Shown in pieces: positions 44,701 to 51,737 of a stretch of DNA of 64,000 bases. The notes beneath the pieces are model-generated. The model was not told where the DNA came from. It saw nothing but the letters and a program-made list of their open reading frames with translations, and did not search any database. The translations under genes and the position numbers were made by a program. This DNA comes from Isosphaera sp. (GTDB lineage: Bacteria; Planctomycetota; Planctomycetia; Gemmatales; Gemmataceae), in contig PNKH01000002.1 in NCBI GenBank assembly GCA_013822345.1, positions 1 through 64,000 on the forward strand, written 5' to 3'. Every line of letters starts with the position of its first letter. Positions within the stretch are counted from its first letter, which is position 1.

Positions 44701-44925
44701 GTCGCGGTGGCGGCGGCGAAGGGGAAGGTGGCGGCGTTCGCGGCGTTCGCCGACCGGGTCGGGGTCGCGCTGGTGCCGGTGCCGAAGGGCGGGGACGAGG
44801 CCGAGGCGCGGGCGGCGGCGGCCGAACTCGCGGTCGCCGACGCGGGAGGGGGTAAACTGCGGGTGCGGACCGCCCGGCACAAGGACGTGGTGGTCGCCAC
44901 CGCCGCGAGCGAGGTCGACCCGTGA
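41767..44925 (+). CDS. Multidomain synthase protein: acyltransferase - dehydratase - phosphopantetheinyl transferase-like
   Basis: The 1052-residue protein has an acyltransferase-like domain (about 115-440: LFPGEGAQYPGM, S217 in GHSAGEI). A double-hotdog dehydratase follows (about 550-870), with H579 in YADDHTLGGRGV and D768 in DPVLVDAAMH as the likely catalytic pair. The C-terminal region (about 905-990) has WFFGRMLAKDAVRAAWAARHG and ADIETEAVNGR, the pattern of Sfp/AcpS-type 4'-phosphopantetheinyl transferases (W.x.xKDAvr), so the protein probably activates the carrier domains of this locus itself. Residues about 459-495 (WTAAVPAAATE...GTAAVQAA) come from an inserted repeat. It is the counterpart of PfaB plus the PfaC dehydratase plus PfaE. 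Its end overlaps the ACP gene (GTGA). Confidence 0.85.
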   Translation: MPTTLTDPAAPPAPPASGWDTEVFVLRGDDRADLRGRALALADRVERQPGVTLSEVAAGLAADLAPGGSRLGAVSGSAADLAKKLRRTADRLADPNCKQIRDAAGVYFFDQPLYAAPGSLALLFPGEGAQYPGMLADLCGVFPEVEETFAWCDQLAAEAGRPSLRAVLHPAPEDRAAAEAELRKLGPSIFGVLVADQAVIRVLWNLHLPVGAVAGHSAGEIAALLASGAMGAEKVLGPRLADTMDLMQRQEEQAGGPDVTLLAVGAGRAAVEEVAAGGVVVAMDNCPHQCVAVGPTPAVAAVEAALLARGLVCERLPFRRPYHTPLFEPWMGPFRDLFAPVPFERPHTPVYSCSTGARFPDDPDAVRDLAVNHWVSPVEFARMIETMYADGVRLFVEAGPRGNLSAFVEDVLRGRPFAALPANVARKSGPTQINHLVAQLAAHHVPLNLGHLYAGRVASWTAAVPAAATEIEVASGPPQSDPIRAGGAAGTAAVQAALADHLAVMERFLDVQREVMTAFLSGRAGPAELPPELLAFSDFDCPPPEPLCLVGDVVRHDPGREIVFRRPLDEREDLYADDHTLGGRGVSRADPGQNGLPVLPMTFSLEAMAEAATLLAPGKVVTAVRDVRLYRWLPFDPDPTTLEVRAAVTAVDPAAGTVEVRANVRDLGNTFLKDAADKPACEAVVVLADRYPDPPDPLPFRLTDEAPCRSTVEDLRRNMFHGPLFQMLRTLDRVGREGIQGTLEVQPRDRWFRSNPDPAVVIDPVLVDAAMHLLGAWHLEQPDWTGRILLPIGMKALEFFGPPPPVGSRCVVRGHNEEETARQARHGLEVFGPDGRLWYRLTSAGYWRFYLPFGHVNFFGPKDEYYLSRRLADAEAAVTGRCHFLEPPVDLTQPVLRAAGARVTMTPAEQAAFNGWAGTDAELTDWFFGRMLAKDAVRAAWAARHGEAVFPADIETEAVNGRVVCRPRGGPKAEPFPPVAVAAAKGKVAAFAAFADRVGVALVPVPKGGDEAEARAAAAELAVADAGGGKLRVRTARHKDVVVATAASEVDP
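43142..43252. repeat. Family C palindromic element inserted in frame inside the AT-DH gene
   Basis: A 111-bp (37-codon) element has ends CCTGGACCGCGGCCGTCCCG and CGGGACGGCCGCGGTCCAGG. It is inverted relative to the copy at 41642-41751, as shown by the order of the inner blocks (GCTGCTACC.. then GGGCAGGTGGAGC). It lies in the linker between the acyltransferase and dehydratase domains and contains no stop in the gene's frame. Confidence 0.9.
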
Positions 44926-45191
44926 GCCCCGACCAACTGTACCGTGACCTCTCCACCGTGATGGCGGCCGCGTTCCCGGACCGCGACCCGCCGGAGGCGG
45001 TCGGCCCGGACACCCGGGTGTTCGCCGACCTCGGGATGGCGTCGATCGAGTTGGTCGTGCTCGGCGAGCGGCTGGAGCAGTTCTACGGGCGGAAGCTGCC
45101 GTTCGGCCCGTTCCTGGCCGGCCTCCGGAGCCGCGGGGCGGACGACCTCTCCCTCGGCGAGTTGGTCGCGTTTTTGCAGCAACACGTTTAG
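44922..45191 (+). CDS. Free-standing acyl carrier protein
   Basis: The 89-residue ACP-like four-helix protein has phosphopantetheine attachment site S41 in FADLGMASIELVVLGERLEQFYG (the usual D-S-L is A-S-I here, Ser conserved). The start GTG overlaps the previous stop (GTGA), so it is translationally coupled to the AT-DH-PPTase protein. It probably carries a starter or the finished chain to the hydrolase or to a lipid acceptor. It ends just before a hairpin repeat. Confidence 0.88.
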   Translation: MSPDQLYRDLSTVMAAAFPDRDPPEAVGPDTRVFADLGMASIELVVLGERLEQFYGRKLPFGPFLAGLRSRGADDLSLGELVAFLQQHV

Positions 45192-45194
45192 CAC

Positions 45195-45248
45195 GGTGGG
45201 GCAGACATTCCTGTCTGCCGCCCGGCAGGCAAGAATGCCTGCCCCACC
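45195..45248. repeat. GGTGGGGCAGGCATTC-type inverted repeat (family H)
   Basis: The left arm GGTGGGGCAGACATTCCTGT and right arm ACAAGAATGCCTGCCCCACC-like sequence pair with three mismatches over 26 bases. It lies between the ACP and hydrolase genes on the same strand, ending 11 bp before the hydrolase ATG. Confidence 0.8.
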
Positions 45249-45259
45249 GGGGGGGACCG

Positions 45260-46126
45260 ATGCCCGACGTGGTGGCGAACGGGGTGCGGCTGTTCTACCA
45301 GCAGACCGGCGCCGGGCCGGACGTGGTGCTGGTCCACGCGGTCACCAGCAACCAGGCGGTGTGGGTGTTCGCCGGGCTGCCGGAGGCGATCGCGGCCGAC
45401 GGGTTCCGGGTCACCACCTACGACCTGCGCGGGCACGGGGCGAGCGACCGGCCGCCGACCGGGTACACCTCGGCCGACATGGCCGCCGACTTCGCCGCCC
45501 TCCACGCCGCCCTCGGCCTCGGGCCGGCGCTCGTGGTCGGGCACAGCTTCGGCGGGGTGGTCGCCTTGCACGCCGCCCTGCTCCACCCGGACCGGGTCGC
45601 CGGCGTGATCCTGTCCGACTCGTTCTTCCCGGGGCTGCGGCACGTCGAGCCGAACTACGGCCGGCCGAACGTGTGGGTCGACCTGCGGGAGACGTTCGGC
45701 AAGGTCGGCGTCGAGCTCGGCGAGACGGTGGACTTCGCCCACCTGTTCCGGTCCGCCGTCGACCTCACCCCGGACCAGGCGAAGGCGCTGGACGACATCT
45801 ACGGGGCGGTCGGCCGGGGGTGGTTGCGGCAGTTGCCGAGGCTGGCCGAGACGACGTGCGGGGCCGAGGTGCTGGCCGAGGCCGGGCTGACCGCCGACCG
45901 GGTCGCCGCCGTCGGCCGGCCGGTCGTCGCCCTGTACGACGAGTTCTCCCCGTTCCTGGCGACATCCCGGTGGCTAGAACAGCACCTGCCGGGGTGCGCG
46001 GCGGAGGTGATCCCGGCGGCGAAGCACCTGGCGGTGGTGGAGAACACGCCCGCGTTCACCGCCGCCGTCCGCCGCCACCTGGCCCGGCTGGCCGGCCGGG
46101 CCGATGGCGGGGCCGCCCGGGGTTGA
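45260..46126 (+). CDS. Alpha/beta hydrolase (possible releasing thioesterase/esterase)
   Basis: The 288-residue alpha/beta-hydrolase-fold protein has oxyanion region LVHAVTSNQAVW, TTYDLRGHGASDRP, nucleophile elbow VVGHSFGGVVAL (Ser about 96), and late acidic and His residues (VVALYDEFSPF, PAAKHLAVVENTPAF). The position after the ACP suggests release or transfer of the acyl product, but the substrate cannot be read from the sequence. The stop TGA is formed within the start of the palindromic element that follows, as the GGTTGA of CCGGGGTTGAAACCCCGG. Confidence 0.85.
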   Translation: MPDVVANGVRLFYQQTGAGPDVVLVHAVTSNQAVWVFAGLPEAIAADGFRVTTYDLRGHGASDRPPTGYTSADMAADFAALHAALGLGPALVVGHSFGGVVALHAALLHPDRVAGVILSDSFFPGLRHVEPNYGRPNVWVDLRETFGKVGVELGETVDFAHLFRSAVDLTPDQAKALDDIYGAVGRGWLRQLPRLAETTCGAEVLAEAGLTADRVAAVGRPVVALYDEFSPFLATSRWLEQHLPGCAAEVIPAAKHLAVVENTPAFTAAVRRHLARLAGRADGGAARG

Positions 46127-46220
46127 AACCCCGGGCTAATACCGGTGACCCCGTCGGGGTCAACAAACCTCGTGACCTCGACAGGGTCACCACCAATAGA
46201 CCGGGGTTTCAACCCGGGCG
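46115..46220. repeat. GGGGTTGAAACCCCGGG-type element (family D copy 1)
   Basis: The element begins CCCGGGGTTGAAACCCCGGG and ends CGGGGTTTCAACCCGGGCG, with internal GACCCCGTCGGGGTC and GACCTCGACAGGGTC hairpins. It lies between the hydrolase and exporter permease genes. A second copy is at 53057-53163. Confidence 0.88.
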
Positions 46221-46230
46221 CGGTTCGAGC

Positions 46231-47400
46231 ATGCACTTCGCCACCTTCATCCTGAAGAACCTGACCCGGCGGCGGGTGCGGACCGCTCTGACCGTGGTCG
46301 GCCTGGGGGTCGCGGTCGGCAGCATGATCGCCCTGCTCGGGGTGAGCCACAACGTCGAGCGGTCAGTCGAGTCGGCGTTCGACATCCGCCGGGTCGACCT
46401 GGTGGTGATGCAGAAGGGCAAGCCGCTGATGACGGACAGCCACATCACCGAGTACCTGGTCGAGCAGGTACGGAAGATGCCCGAGGTGGAGAGGGTGTCG
46501 GAGGGGGTCGTGTCCAGCGCCAACGCCGTGCGGAGCGACGGGAAGACCGGCGACCCCTTCCTGGTCCAGGGGTGGAAGCCGGACAACTTCGGGTTCGAGG
46601 ACATGACGGTGACCGCCGGCCGCCGGCTCCGGCCCGGGGACCGGCACAAGGTGATGCTCGGCCGCATCCTCGCCGGGAACCTGGGGATGGTGGTGGGGGA
46701 CACGGTCGCGTTCGTCGGGGTCGGCGACCCGTACGAGGTGGTCGGGGTGTTCGACAGCCCGGTGGTGTTCGAGGCCGGGGGGGCGGTCGTCCCGTTCGCC
46801 GAGTGGCAGGCGCTGGCGTACGGGTCGGAGAAGCTGGTGACCGGGTTCTCGGTCCGGGTCCGGAAGGCGTCCCCGGACTCGGCCGCCGAGGTCGCGGCGG
46901 CGAAGGCCAAGATCGAGGCCCTGCGGGACCCGGAGCGGTCGCGGCTGGAGCTAACCGCCCTGTCCCCCGACAAGTACGTCGACTCCGTCTCCCAGCTCCA
47001 GCTCATCCGGGCGGTGTCGTGGCTGGTGACGGCCATCGCCCTGGCGGTCGGGGTGATCAGCCTGCTGAACACGATGACCATGTCGGTGCTGGAGCGGACG
47101 CAGGAGATCGGCATCCTCCGGGCGGTCGGGTGGCCGCGGGGGCGCGTGGTCCGGATGATCATGGGCGAGACCCTGGTGCTGGCGGCGGCGGCGGCGGCCG
47201 CGGGCGCCGTCCTGGCGCTCGCCGCGATGCGGACCCTGACCCTGATGCCGGCGGTGAACGGGTTCATCGAGCCGGACCTGGCCCCGGGGGTGGTCGCCCG
47301 GGGGTTCGCCCTGACCGTGCTGGTCGGGCTCCTCGGCGGGGCGTACCCGGCGTACCGGGCCGCCCGGCTGCTGCCGACCGAGGCGATCCGCCATGACTGA
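46231..47400 (+). CDS. MacB/FtsX-type ABC transporter permease
   Basis: The 389-residue membrane protein has one N-terminal helix (TALTVVGLGVAVGSMIALL), a large periplasmic MacB-PCD-like domain (about 45-260), then three C-terminal helices around residues 265-380. The FtsX signature is SLLNTMTMSVLERTQEIGILRAVGWPRGRVVRMIMGE, and the end is GGAYPAYRAARLLPTEAIRHD, as in lipoprotein- and lipid-exporting MacB/LolC-type permeases. Its last eight bases overlap the ATPase start, so the pair is translated together. Its place after the synthase genes suggests export or insertion of the product, but this is inference. Confidence 0.88.
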   Translation: MHFATFILKNLTRRRVRTALTVVGLGVAVGSMIALLGVSHNVERSVESAFDIRRVDLVVMQKGKPLMTDSHITEYLVEQVRKMPEVERVSEGVVSSANAVRSDGKTGDPFLVQGWKPDNFGFEDMTVTAGRRLRPGDRHKVMLGRILAGNLGMVVGDTVAFVGVGDPYEVVGVFDSPVVFEAGGAVVPFAEWQALAYGSEKLVTGFSVRVRKASPDSAAEVAAAKAKIEALRDPERSRLELTALSPDKYVDSVSQLQLIRAVSWLVTAIALAVGVISLLNTMTMSVLERTQEIGILRAVGWPRGRVVRMIMGETLVLAAAAAAAGAVLALAAMRTLTLMPAVNGFIEPDLAPGVVARGFALTVLVGLLGGAYPAYRAARLLPTEAIRHD

Positions 47401-48088
47401 CCCGGCCGACCACCTGCTGTATGCCGCGGACGTCCGGAAGACGTACCGGGACGGGGACGTGCACGCGGTGAACGGGGTGACGCTCGGGGTGCGGGACGGG
47501 GAGTCGGTGGCGATCACCGGGCCGAGCGGGTGCGGGAAGTCGACGCTCCTGAACCTACTCGGGGCGCTCGACCGGCCGGACGCCGGGGAGGTGTACTTCC
47601 GGGGCGAGCCGCTGTCCGGGCGGCGCGACCTGGACCGGTTCCGGGCGCGGCAGGTCGGGTTCGTGTTCCAGTCGTTCTTCCTGCTGCCGACGCTGACCGC
47701 CCGGGAGAACGTGCAGGTGCCGATGTTCGAGGGGCCGCGGCTGTCGGCGCGGGAGCGGGCGCGGAAGGCGGACGGGCTGTTGGAACTGGTGGGGATGGGG
47801 GGCCGGTCGGGGCACCGGCCGTCGCAGCTGTCGGTGGGGGAGCGGCAGCGGGTGGCGCTGGCCCGGGCGCTGGCGAACGACCCGGTGTTGCTGCTGGCGG
47901 ACGAGCCGACCGGGAACCTGGACTCGGCGAACGCGGCGAAGGTGCTGGACCTGCTGACGCAGCTGCGGAAGGAGCGGAACCTGGCGCTGCTGGTGGTGAC
48001 GCACAGCCCGGACGTGGCGGAGCGGGCGGACCGGGTGGTGCGGATGCGCGACGGGCGGGTGGTCGACGACGGCACCCGCCCGGCATGA
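47393..48088 (+). CDS. ABC transporter ATPase (MacB/LolD type)
   Basis: The 231-residue ATPase has Walker A GPSGCGKS, Q-loop FVFQSFFLLPTLTARENV, signature LSVGERQRVALARAL (LSGGE in most relatives), Walker B VLLLADEPTGNLDS and the switch VVTHSPD. The FQSF..LPTLTA..NV context is typical of LolD/MacB ATPases that drive extraction or export from the inner membrane. It pairs with the permease at 46231. It converges on a small hypothetical gene, with only five bases between the stop codons. Confidence 0.92.
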   Translation: MTDPADHLLYAADVRKTYRDGDVHAVNGVTLGVRDGESVAITGPSGCGKSTLLNLLGALDRPDAGEVYFRGEPLSGRRDLDRFRARQVGFVFQSFFLLPTLTARENVQVPMFEGPRLSARERARKADGLLELVGMGGRSGHRPSQLSVGERQRVALARALANDPVLLLADEPTGNLDSANAAKVLDLLTQLRKERNLALLVVTHSPDVAERADRVVRMRDGRVVDDGTRPA

Positions 48089-48093
48089 GGCGA

Positions 48094-48453
48094 CTACTGC
48101 TTCTTGGGCAGCGGAGCGAACGTCCACCGCACGACCGGGCTGGGGCCAGTGCTGACGACGGTGACGTTCGTCACCCGCGCCTTGCCAAGCGAGCGGAGGG
48201 TGATCTTTAACCCGTCCCTTTCCATCACCCAAGGATGGTCTTCGAGGGAATTAGTGAGGGCGTTAGCCACGTCCTCCGGATTGGCAGCCGCGCCGATACC
48301 ACACTTCACCACCTCCGGCGGCAGGCCGTCGAGCCCGATGGTGATCGTCAGCGAGTACCCCGGGACGGTGTTGGCCGGGGGCAAGCCGCTGTAGTCGAGG
48401 ACCGGGGCCGGCGGTGTGCCGTTCAGGACCAGGAGCAGTACGTACCAGTTCAT
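48094..48453 (-). CDS. Hypothetical protein with short hydrophobic N terminus
   Basis: The 119-residue protein starts MNWYVLLLVLNGTPPAP, a very short hydrophobic leader, followed by a strand-rich domain (YSLTITIGLDGLPPEVV; GLKITLRSLGKARVTNVTVVSTG). Codon use is somewhat less GC-rich than in its neighbours. No family was recognised. It is followed on the same strand by nothing but the convergent ATPase, and preceded by the FEDRVVP protein gene 44 bp upstream. Confidence 0.55.
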   Translation of the reverse strand: MNWYVLLLVLNGTPPAPVLDYSGLPPANTVPGYSLTITIGLDGLPPEVVKCGIGAAANPEDVANALTNSLEDHPWVMERDGLKITLRSLGKARVTNVTVVSTGPSPVVRWTFAPLPKKQ

Positions 48454-48497
48454 AAGCGCGCCTCACCGAGAAATAATTAAGATGAGCGTATCGGTTG

Positions 48498-49556
48498 TCA
48501 GTCGATACGATCGACCCTGACGCCGTTCACCTTTACGCTGTTCATCTGCGTCTTCGTCTTGAACGTAGGCCCGTCCGGATGAGTACCGTTCGCTCGCGTC
48601 GCCACGTACTCGAACCTCCTGAACCCGGTCTTCGAAGGCGTCGTGATGGTGAGCACGTTGTCGACGACTTTGGTCTTGAAATCCGTGCCTTCGAGGGTGT
48701 CCACGATAGCCTGAACGAGTTGGGCCCGCGTCGCAGTTGCACCCACGGTGATGGTCAGGGTCTCGCCGATGAGCGTGCCGTCGTCCTTCTTCATGTCGAT
48801 CGTGATGATGTAGGCTTCCCCGATCGTCACCTGCGAGAAGTCCAGGGTCAGGGCTGAGGTTGAAGCCGCGGCGTTGACGTTGAACGTCTGACCGGCGGAC
48901 TGCGCGGCGCCGGTCAGCCCGTTCAGCGAGAGGGACGTGTACGGGAAATCGGCCAGCGCCGAGGTGTCGGCGGCGAACGTCACGCCCTGGAACACGCCGA
49001 AGGCGAACAGCGCCGTCGGCGCGGTGGCGAAGACACCGGAGGTCGAGGTGGTCAGGTTCCGGCCGGCGATGTTCAGCTTGAAGTCCGTTAGCGTCACCGT
49101 CTGGTTGGCCAGCGTCGGGTCCACCGTGTGGTAGGGGACATCGTACGAGACGGCCCCCCGGTCCACCACCGCACTCGACCCCGAGGCGGTCAGGTCGAAC
49201 GTGATCTGGGTCGCGGCCCCGTCGAACATGATCGTGGCGGCGCCCACCCCGCTGACCTCCGCCTCGTCCGCATTCAGCGCGATGTCCGGACCCGCCCCTG
49301 CGGCCGTCGCGGTCAGCCCGACAAGACGCCCGTCCTCGTAGTCGACGAGCACATCGGGACCCATCACGTACACCACGCCAGCATACGTCAGCGTCATGTC
49401 GTCGATGACGAACGTGCCGACTCCCGTCGGGTTCACCCCAGCAGGCGTCGCGAAGTGCCCGGACCCGACCGTCCCGTCCGCCAGCCGGAACGAGAACGCC
49501 GCCGGCACCACCCGGTCCTCGAACGACTGCAGTTGCGGTCTGAACTTGAGCGACAT
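48498..49556 (-). CDS. Exported protein with planctomycete FEDRVVP-type N-terminal motif
   Basis: The 352-residue protein starts MSLKFRPQLQSFEDRVVPAAF. The LE/FEDR-x-x-P motif within the first 20 residues marks a large class of planctomycete exported or surface proteins in place of an ordinary signal peptide. The rest is beta-rich, alanine/threonine-rich and almost free of Cys, consistent with a secreted or surface protein. GEAYIITIDMKKDDGTLIGETLTITVGATATRAQLVQAIVDTL resembles a flagellin-hook IN-like fold, but weakly. Its promoter region is unusually AT-rich with a perfect TTGACA, and AGGAGG is well placed before the ATG at 49556, so expression may be high. Confidence 0.72.
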   Translation of the reverse strand: MSLKFRPQLQSFEDRVVPAAFSFRLADGTVGSGHFATPAGVNPTGVGTFVIDDMTLTYAGVVYVMGPDVLVDYEDGRLVGLTATAAGAGPDIALNADEAEVSGVGAATIMFDGAATQITFDLTASGSSAVVDRGAVSYDVPYHTVDPTLANQTVTLTDFKLNIAGRNLTTSTSGVFATAPTALFAFGVFQGVTFAADTSALADFPYTSLSLNGLTGAAQSAGQTFNVNAAASTSALTLDFSQVTIGEAYIITIDMKKDDGTLIGETLTITVGATATRAQLVQAIVDTLEGTDFKTKVVDNVLTITTPSKTGFRRFEYVATRANGTHPDGPTFKTKTQMNSVKVNGVRVDRID

Positions 49557-49616
49557 GCGGCCGACCTCCTGTGCTGTTTTGATGACATGCGTCCGTGTTG
49601 TCCAACGGTCATCGTC

Positions 49617-49645
49617 ATAATCTTACGGGTGGTGGTGAATGTCAA
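49617..49645 (-). promoter_or_regulatory. Strong-looking sigma-70 promoter for the FEDRVVP protein gene
   Basis: On the minus strand TTGACA (49645-49640, perfect consensus) is followed after 17 bases by GATTAT (49622-49617, four of six). The expected leader is about 55 bases, with CCTCCT (AGGAGG) at 49565-49570 as ribosome-binding site. This 100-bp stretch is far more AT-rich than the window average. Confidence 0.6.
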
Positions 49646-49727
49646 TCTTTTTCCGAGCGATTTCTCTGACTTCTTTCCGGGCACTCGTCCCGGGTCACGG
49701 GTTTCCACCGCCGTCTACAATTCCCAC

Positions 49728-50462
49728 ATGACGCCCCGCCTCCGCCTCCTGCCGCTCGCGGCCGCCGACGGGCCGACCAACATGGCCGCCGACGAGGCCC
49801 TGCTCGGGGCCGCCGACCGCGGCGCCGCGTCCTTCCGCTTCTACACCTGGTCAGAACCCACCCTCTCCCTCGGGTACTTCCAGCCGTCCGCCGGCCGCGA
49901 CCACCCGCCCCTCGCCGCCCTGCCGTGGGTCCGCCGCCCGACCGGCGGCGCCGGCATCGTCCACCACCACGAACTCACCTACTGCTTCGCCCTCCCGGCC
50001 GAGGCGGCCCGGGCGTCGGCGGACTCGTGGGTGTGCCGGTTCCACCGGCTCGTCCGGGCGGCCCTCGCGGACCGCGGGGTCGCGTCGCGGCTGGTGGTGT
50101 GCGGCGAGGAACAGAAGCTCGGCGACGTGCTCTGCTTCCTCCACCACACCCCCGGCGACCTCGCGGTCGGCGGGTCAAAGATCGCCGGCAGCGCCCAGCG
50201 GAAGTTCCGCGGGGCGCTCCTCCAGCACGGCAGCATCCTCCTGCGGCGGAGCCTGTCCGCCCCGGAGCTGCCGGGCGTCTGCGACCTCGCCGGCACGGAC
50301 GTGGTCACCGCCGAAGAGCTGGCCGCCGACCTCGGGCCGCGGTTCGCCGCCGACCTCGGCGCCGCCCTCGAATCCGACGACTGGACGGCCGACGAGTTGG
50401 CCCGCATCCCGACGATCCGTACCGAGAAGTACGCGAACCCCGCCTGGAACGACCGACGGTGA
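49728..50462 (+). CDS. Lipoate-protein ligase A / octanoyltransferase family protein
   Basis: The 244-residue protein is of the BPL/LPL fold. Motifs are NMAADEALL near the N terminus, FYTWSEPTLSLGYFQ, RRPTGGAGIVHHHELTYCFAL (acyl-AMP/octanoyl pocket) and KIAGSAQRKFRGALLQHGSILL, the LplA/LipM K-x-x-G signature. It attaches lipoyl or octanoyl groups to the lipoyl domains of oxo-acid dehydrogenases or GcvH. Whether it acts as a ligase (LplA) or octanoyltransferase (LipM) cannot be decided; a candidate Cys lies in LCFLHHTPGDLAVGG. It is divergent from the FEDRVVP protein gene. Confidence 0.87.
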   Translation: MTPRLRLLPLAAADGPTNMAADEALLGAADRGAASFRFYTWSEPTLSLGYFQPSAGRDHPPLAALPWVRRPTGGAGIVHHHELTYCFALPAEAARASADSWVCRFHRLVRAALADRGVASRLVVCGEEQKLGDVLCFLHHTPGDLAVGGSKIAGSAQRKFRGALLQHGSILLRRSLSAPELPGVCDLAGTDVVTAEELAADLGPRFAADLGAALESDDWTADELARIPTIRTEKYANPAWNDRR

Positions 50463-50485
50463 ACGCACCACACCGGAGGACTCCG

Positions 50486-50962
50486 ATGGCCGCCGCTCCG
50501 TCCCGGTCGTACCTCCGCCGGCACGGCGCCCCGATGCTCCTGGCCGCCGTCGTGTCGTCCGCCGCCACGGCCGCGGTGATCGTCGGGGTGCAGCACTACC
50601 GGCCCGGGAGTGCGGACGCCCGGGAGCGGGACCACCTCCGGCAAGCCCTGCTCGGCAAGTGGGAGCTGATCGAACCCCTCAGCCCGGGGGTCGAGCCGGG
50701 CGACAGGTGGTTCGAAGCCCGGCCCGACGGGACCATGCAGTTCGCGACCGTCAGCGTCGTCCGCGTCGACGGGAGGTTGGCGAGCAAGGCCGTGCGGCTC
50801 GAGACCCACGCCTACGAGGTCAAGGACGGGAGCCACTTCCTGCTCAACCCCGGCGGGGCGGAGCACCTGATGCGGGTCGTCCTCGACGGCGACCGGCTCA
50901 CCCTGTTCAAGATGTACGGGGCGGTCGAGAGGTACCGGCAGGCGGCGGGGCCCGACAAATGA
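50486..50962 (+). CDS. Hypothetical membrane-anchored protein, coupled to the MOSC gene
   Basis: The 158-residue protein has an N-terminal transmembrane anchor (APMLLAAVVSSAATAAVIVGV) and a C-terminal strand-rich domain: LLGKWELIEPLSPGVEPGDRWFEARPDGTMQF...LDGDRLTLFKMYGAVERYRQ. The LLGKWEL..G.W.F..DGT pattern resembles lipocalin-like planctomycete proteins, but the match is loose. GGAGGA precedes the ATG. It ends in an ATGA overlap with the MOSC gene. Confidence 0.65.
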   Translation: MAAAPSRSYLRRHGAPMLLAAVVSSAATAAVIVGVQHYRPGSADARERDHLRQALLGKWELIEPLSPGVEPGDRWFEARPDGTMQFATVSVVRVDGRLASKAVRLETHAYEVKDGSHFLLNPGGAEHLMRVVLDGDRLTLFKMYGAVERYRQAAGPDK

Positions 50963-51615
50963 CCGCCGCACGACTCGTCTCGATCCAGGTCGGGCTGCCG
51001 CGGTTCCACGGCACCCCCGGCGCCGCCGACCCGCACGACCGGCCGTGGAGCACCGGGTTCTTCAAGGAGCCGGTCGCCGGCCCGGTCCGCGTCGGGTTCA
51101 CCAACCTCGCCGGCGACGGCCAGGCCGACCTCGCCAACCACGGCGGCGTCGACAAGGCCGTCCTCGCGTACGCCGCCGGCCACTACCCCGGGTGGCGCGA
51201 CGAACTCGGGATGCCGGACCTGCCGTTCGGGGCGTTCGGCGAGAACCTGACGCTGTCCGGGCTGACCGAGGCGGACGTGTGCGTCGGCGACCGGTGGCGG
51301 GTCGGGCCGGTGCTGTTCGAGGTGTCGCAGCCGCGGCAGCCGTGCTGGAAGTTGGCCCGGCGGTGGCGGGTGAAGGACCTGCCGGCCCGGGTCGTCGCGA
51401 CCGGGCGGTGCGGGTGGTACCTGCGGGTACTGGAAGAAGGCGAGGTCGTCGCCGGACTGGCGGCGGAGTTGGTCGGCCGGCCGAACCCGGACTGGACGGT
51501 CGCCCGGGCGCACCGGGTGATGTACTTCGGGAAGTTCGACGCGGCCGAGTCCGGCGCGCTGGCGGCCGTCCCCGAGCTGTCGCTCAGTTGGCGGGAGGAG
51601 CTGTCGGGCCGGTGA
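50959..51615 (+). CDS. MOSC domain protein (YiiM-like)
   Basis: The 218-residue MOSC (molybdenum cofactor sulfurase C-terminal) protein has the family order FKEPVAGPVRVGFTNLAGDGQADLANHGGVDKAVLAYAAGHYPGWRDEL, FGENLTLSGLTEADVCVGDRWRVG and VSQPRQPCWKLARRW with the conserved Cys that binds sulfur or cofactor. YiiM-type proteins reduce N-hydroxylated bases and compounds with molybdenum cofactor; a function in sulfur or cofactor handling is expected. It is translationally coupled to the preceding anchored protein and followed by a palindromic element. Confidence 0.9.
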   Translation: MTAARLVSIQVGLPRFHGTPGAADPHDRPWSTGFFKEPVAGPVRVGFTNLAGDGQADLANHGGVDKAVLAYAAGHYPGWRDELGMPDLPFGAFGENLTLSGLTEADVCVGDRWRVGPVLFEVSQPRQPCWKLARRWRVKDLPARVVATGRCGWYLRVLEEGEVVAGLAAELVGRPNPDWTVARAHRVMYFGKFDAAESGALAAVPELSLSWREELSGR

Positions 51616-51632
51616 CCGCGGCGACGGACGGG

Positions 51633-51724
51633 GTAGGGTGAGCCGAGCGGGCGCTTCGCCCGCGAGTCCCACCGTCCACCGCCCGGTGGGACTCGTCCGC
51701 AGAGCCGGGCTCGGCCCACCCTAC
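51633..51724. repeat. GTAGGGTGGGC palindromic element, family R copy 6
   Basis: A 92-bp element starting GTAGGGTGAGCCGAGC (one base differs from the other copies) and ending CTCGGCCCACCCTAC. Its left interior GCGGGCGCTTCGCCCGC is a hairpin different from those in the other copies. It lies between the convergent MOSC and zinc-ribbon genes. Confidence 0.88.
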
Positions 51725-51737
51725 GGGTGGCGCGGCG

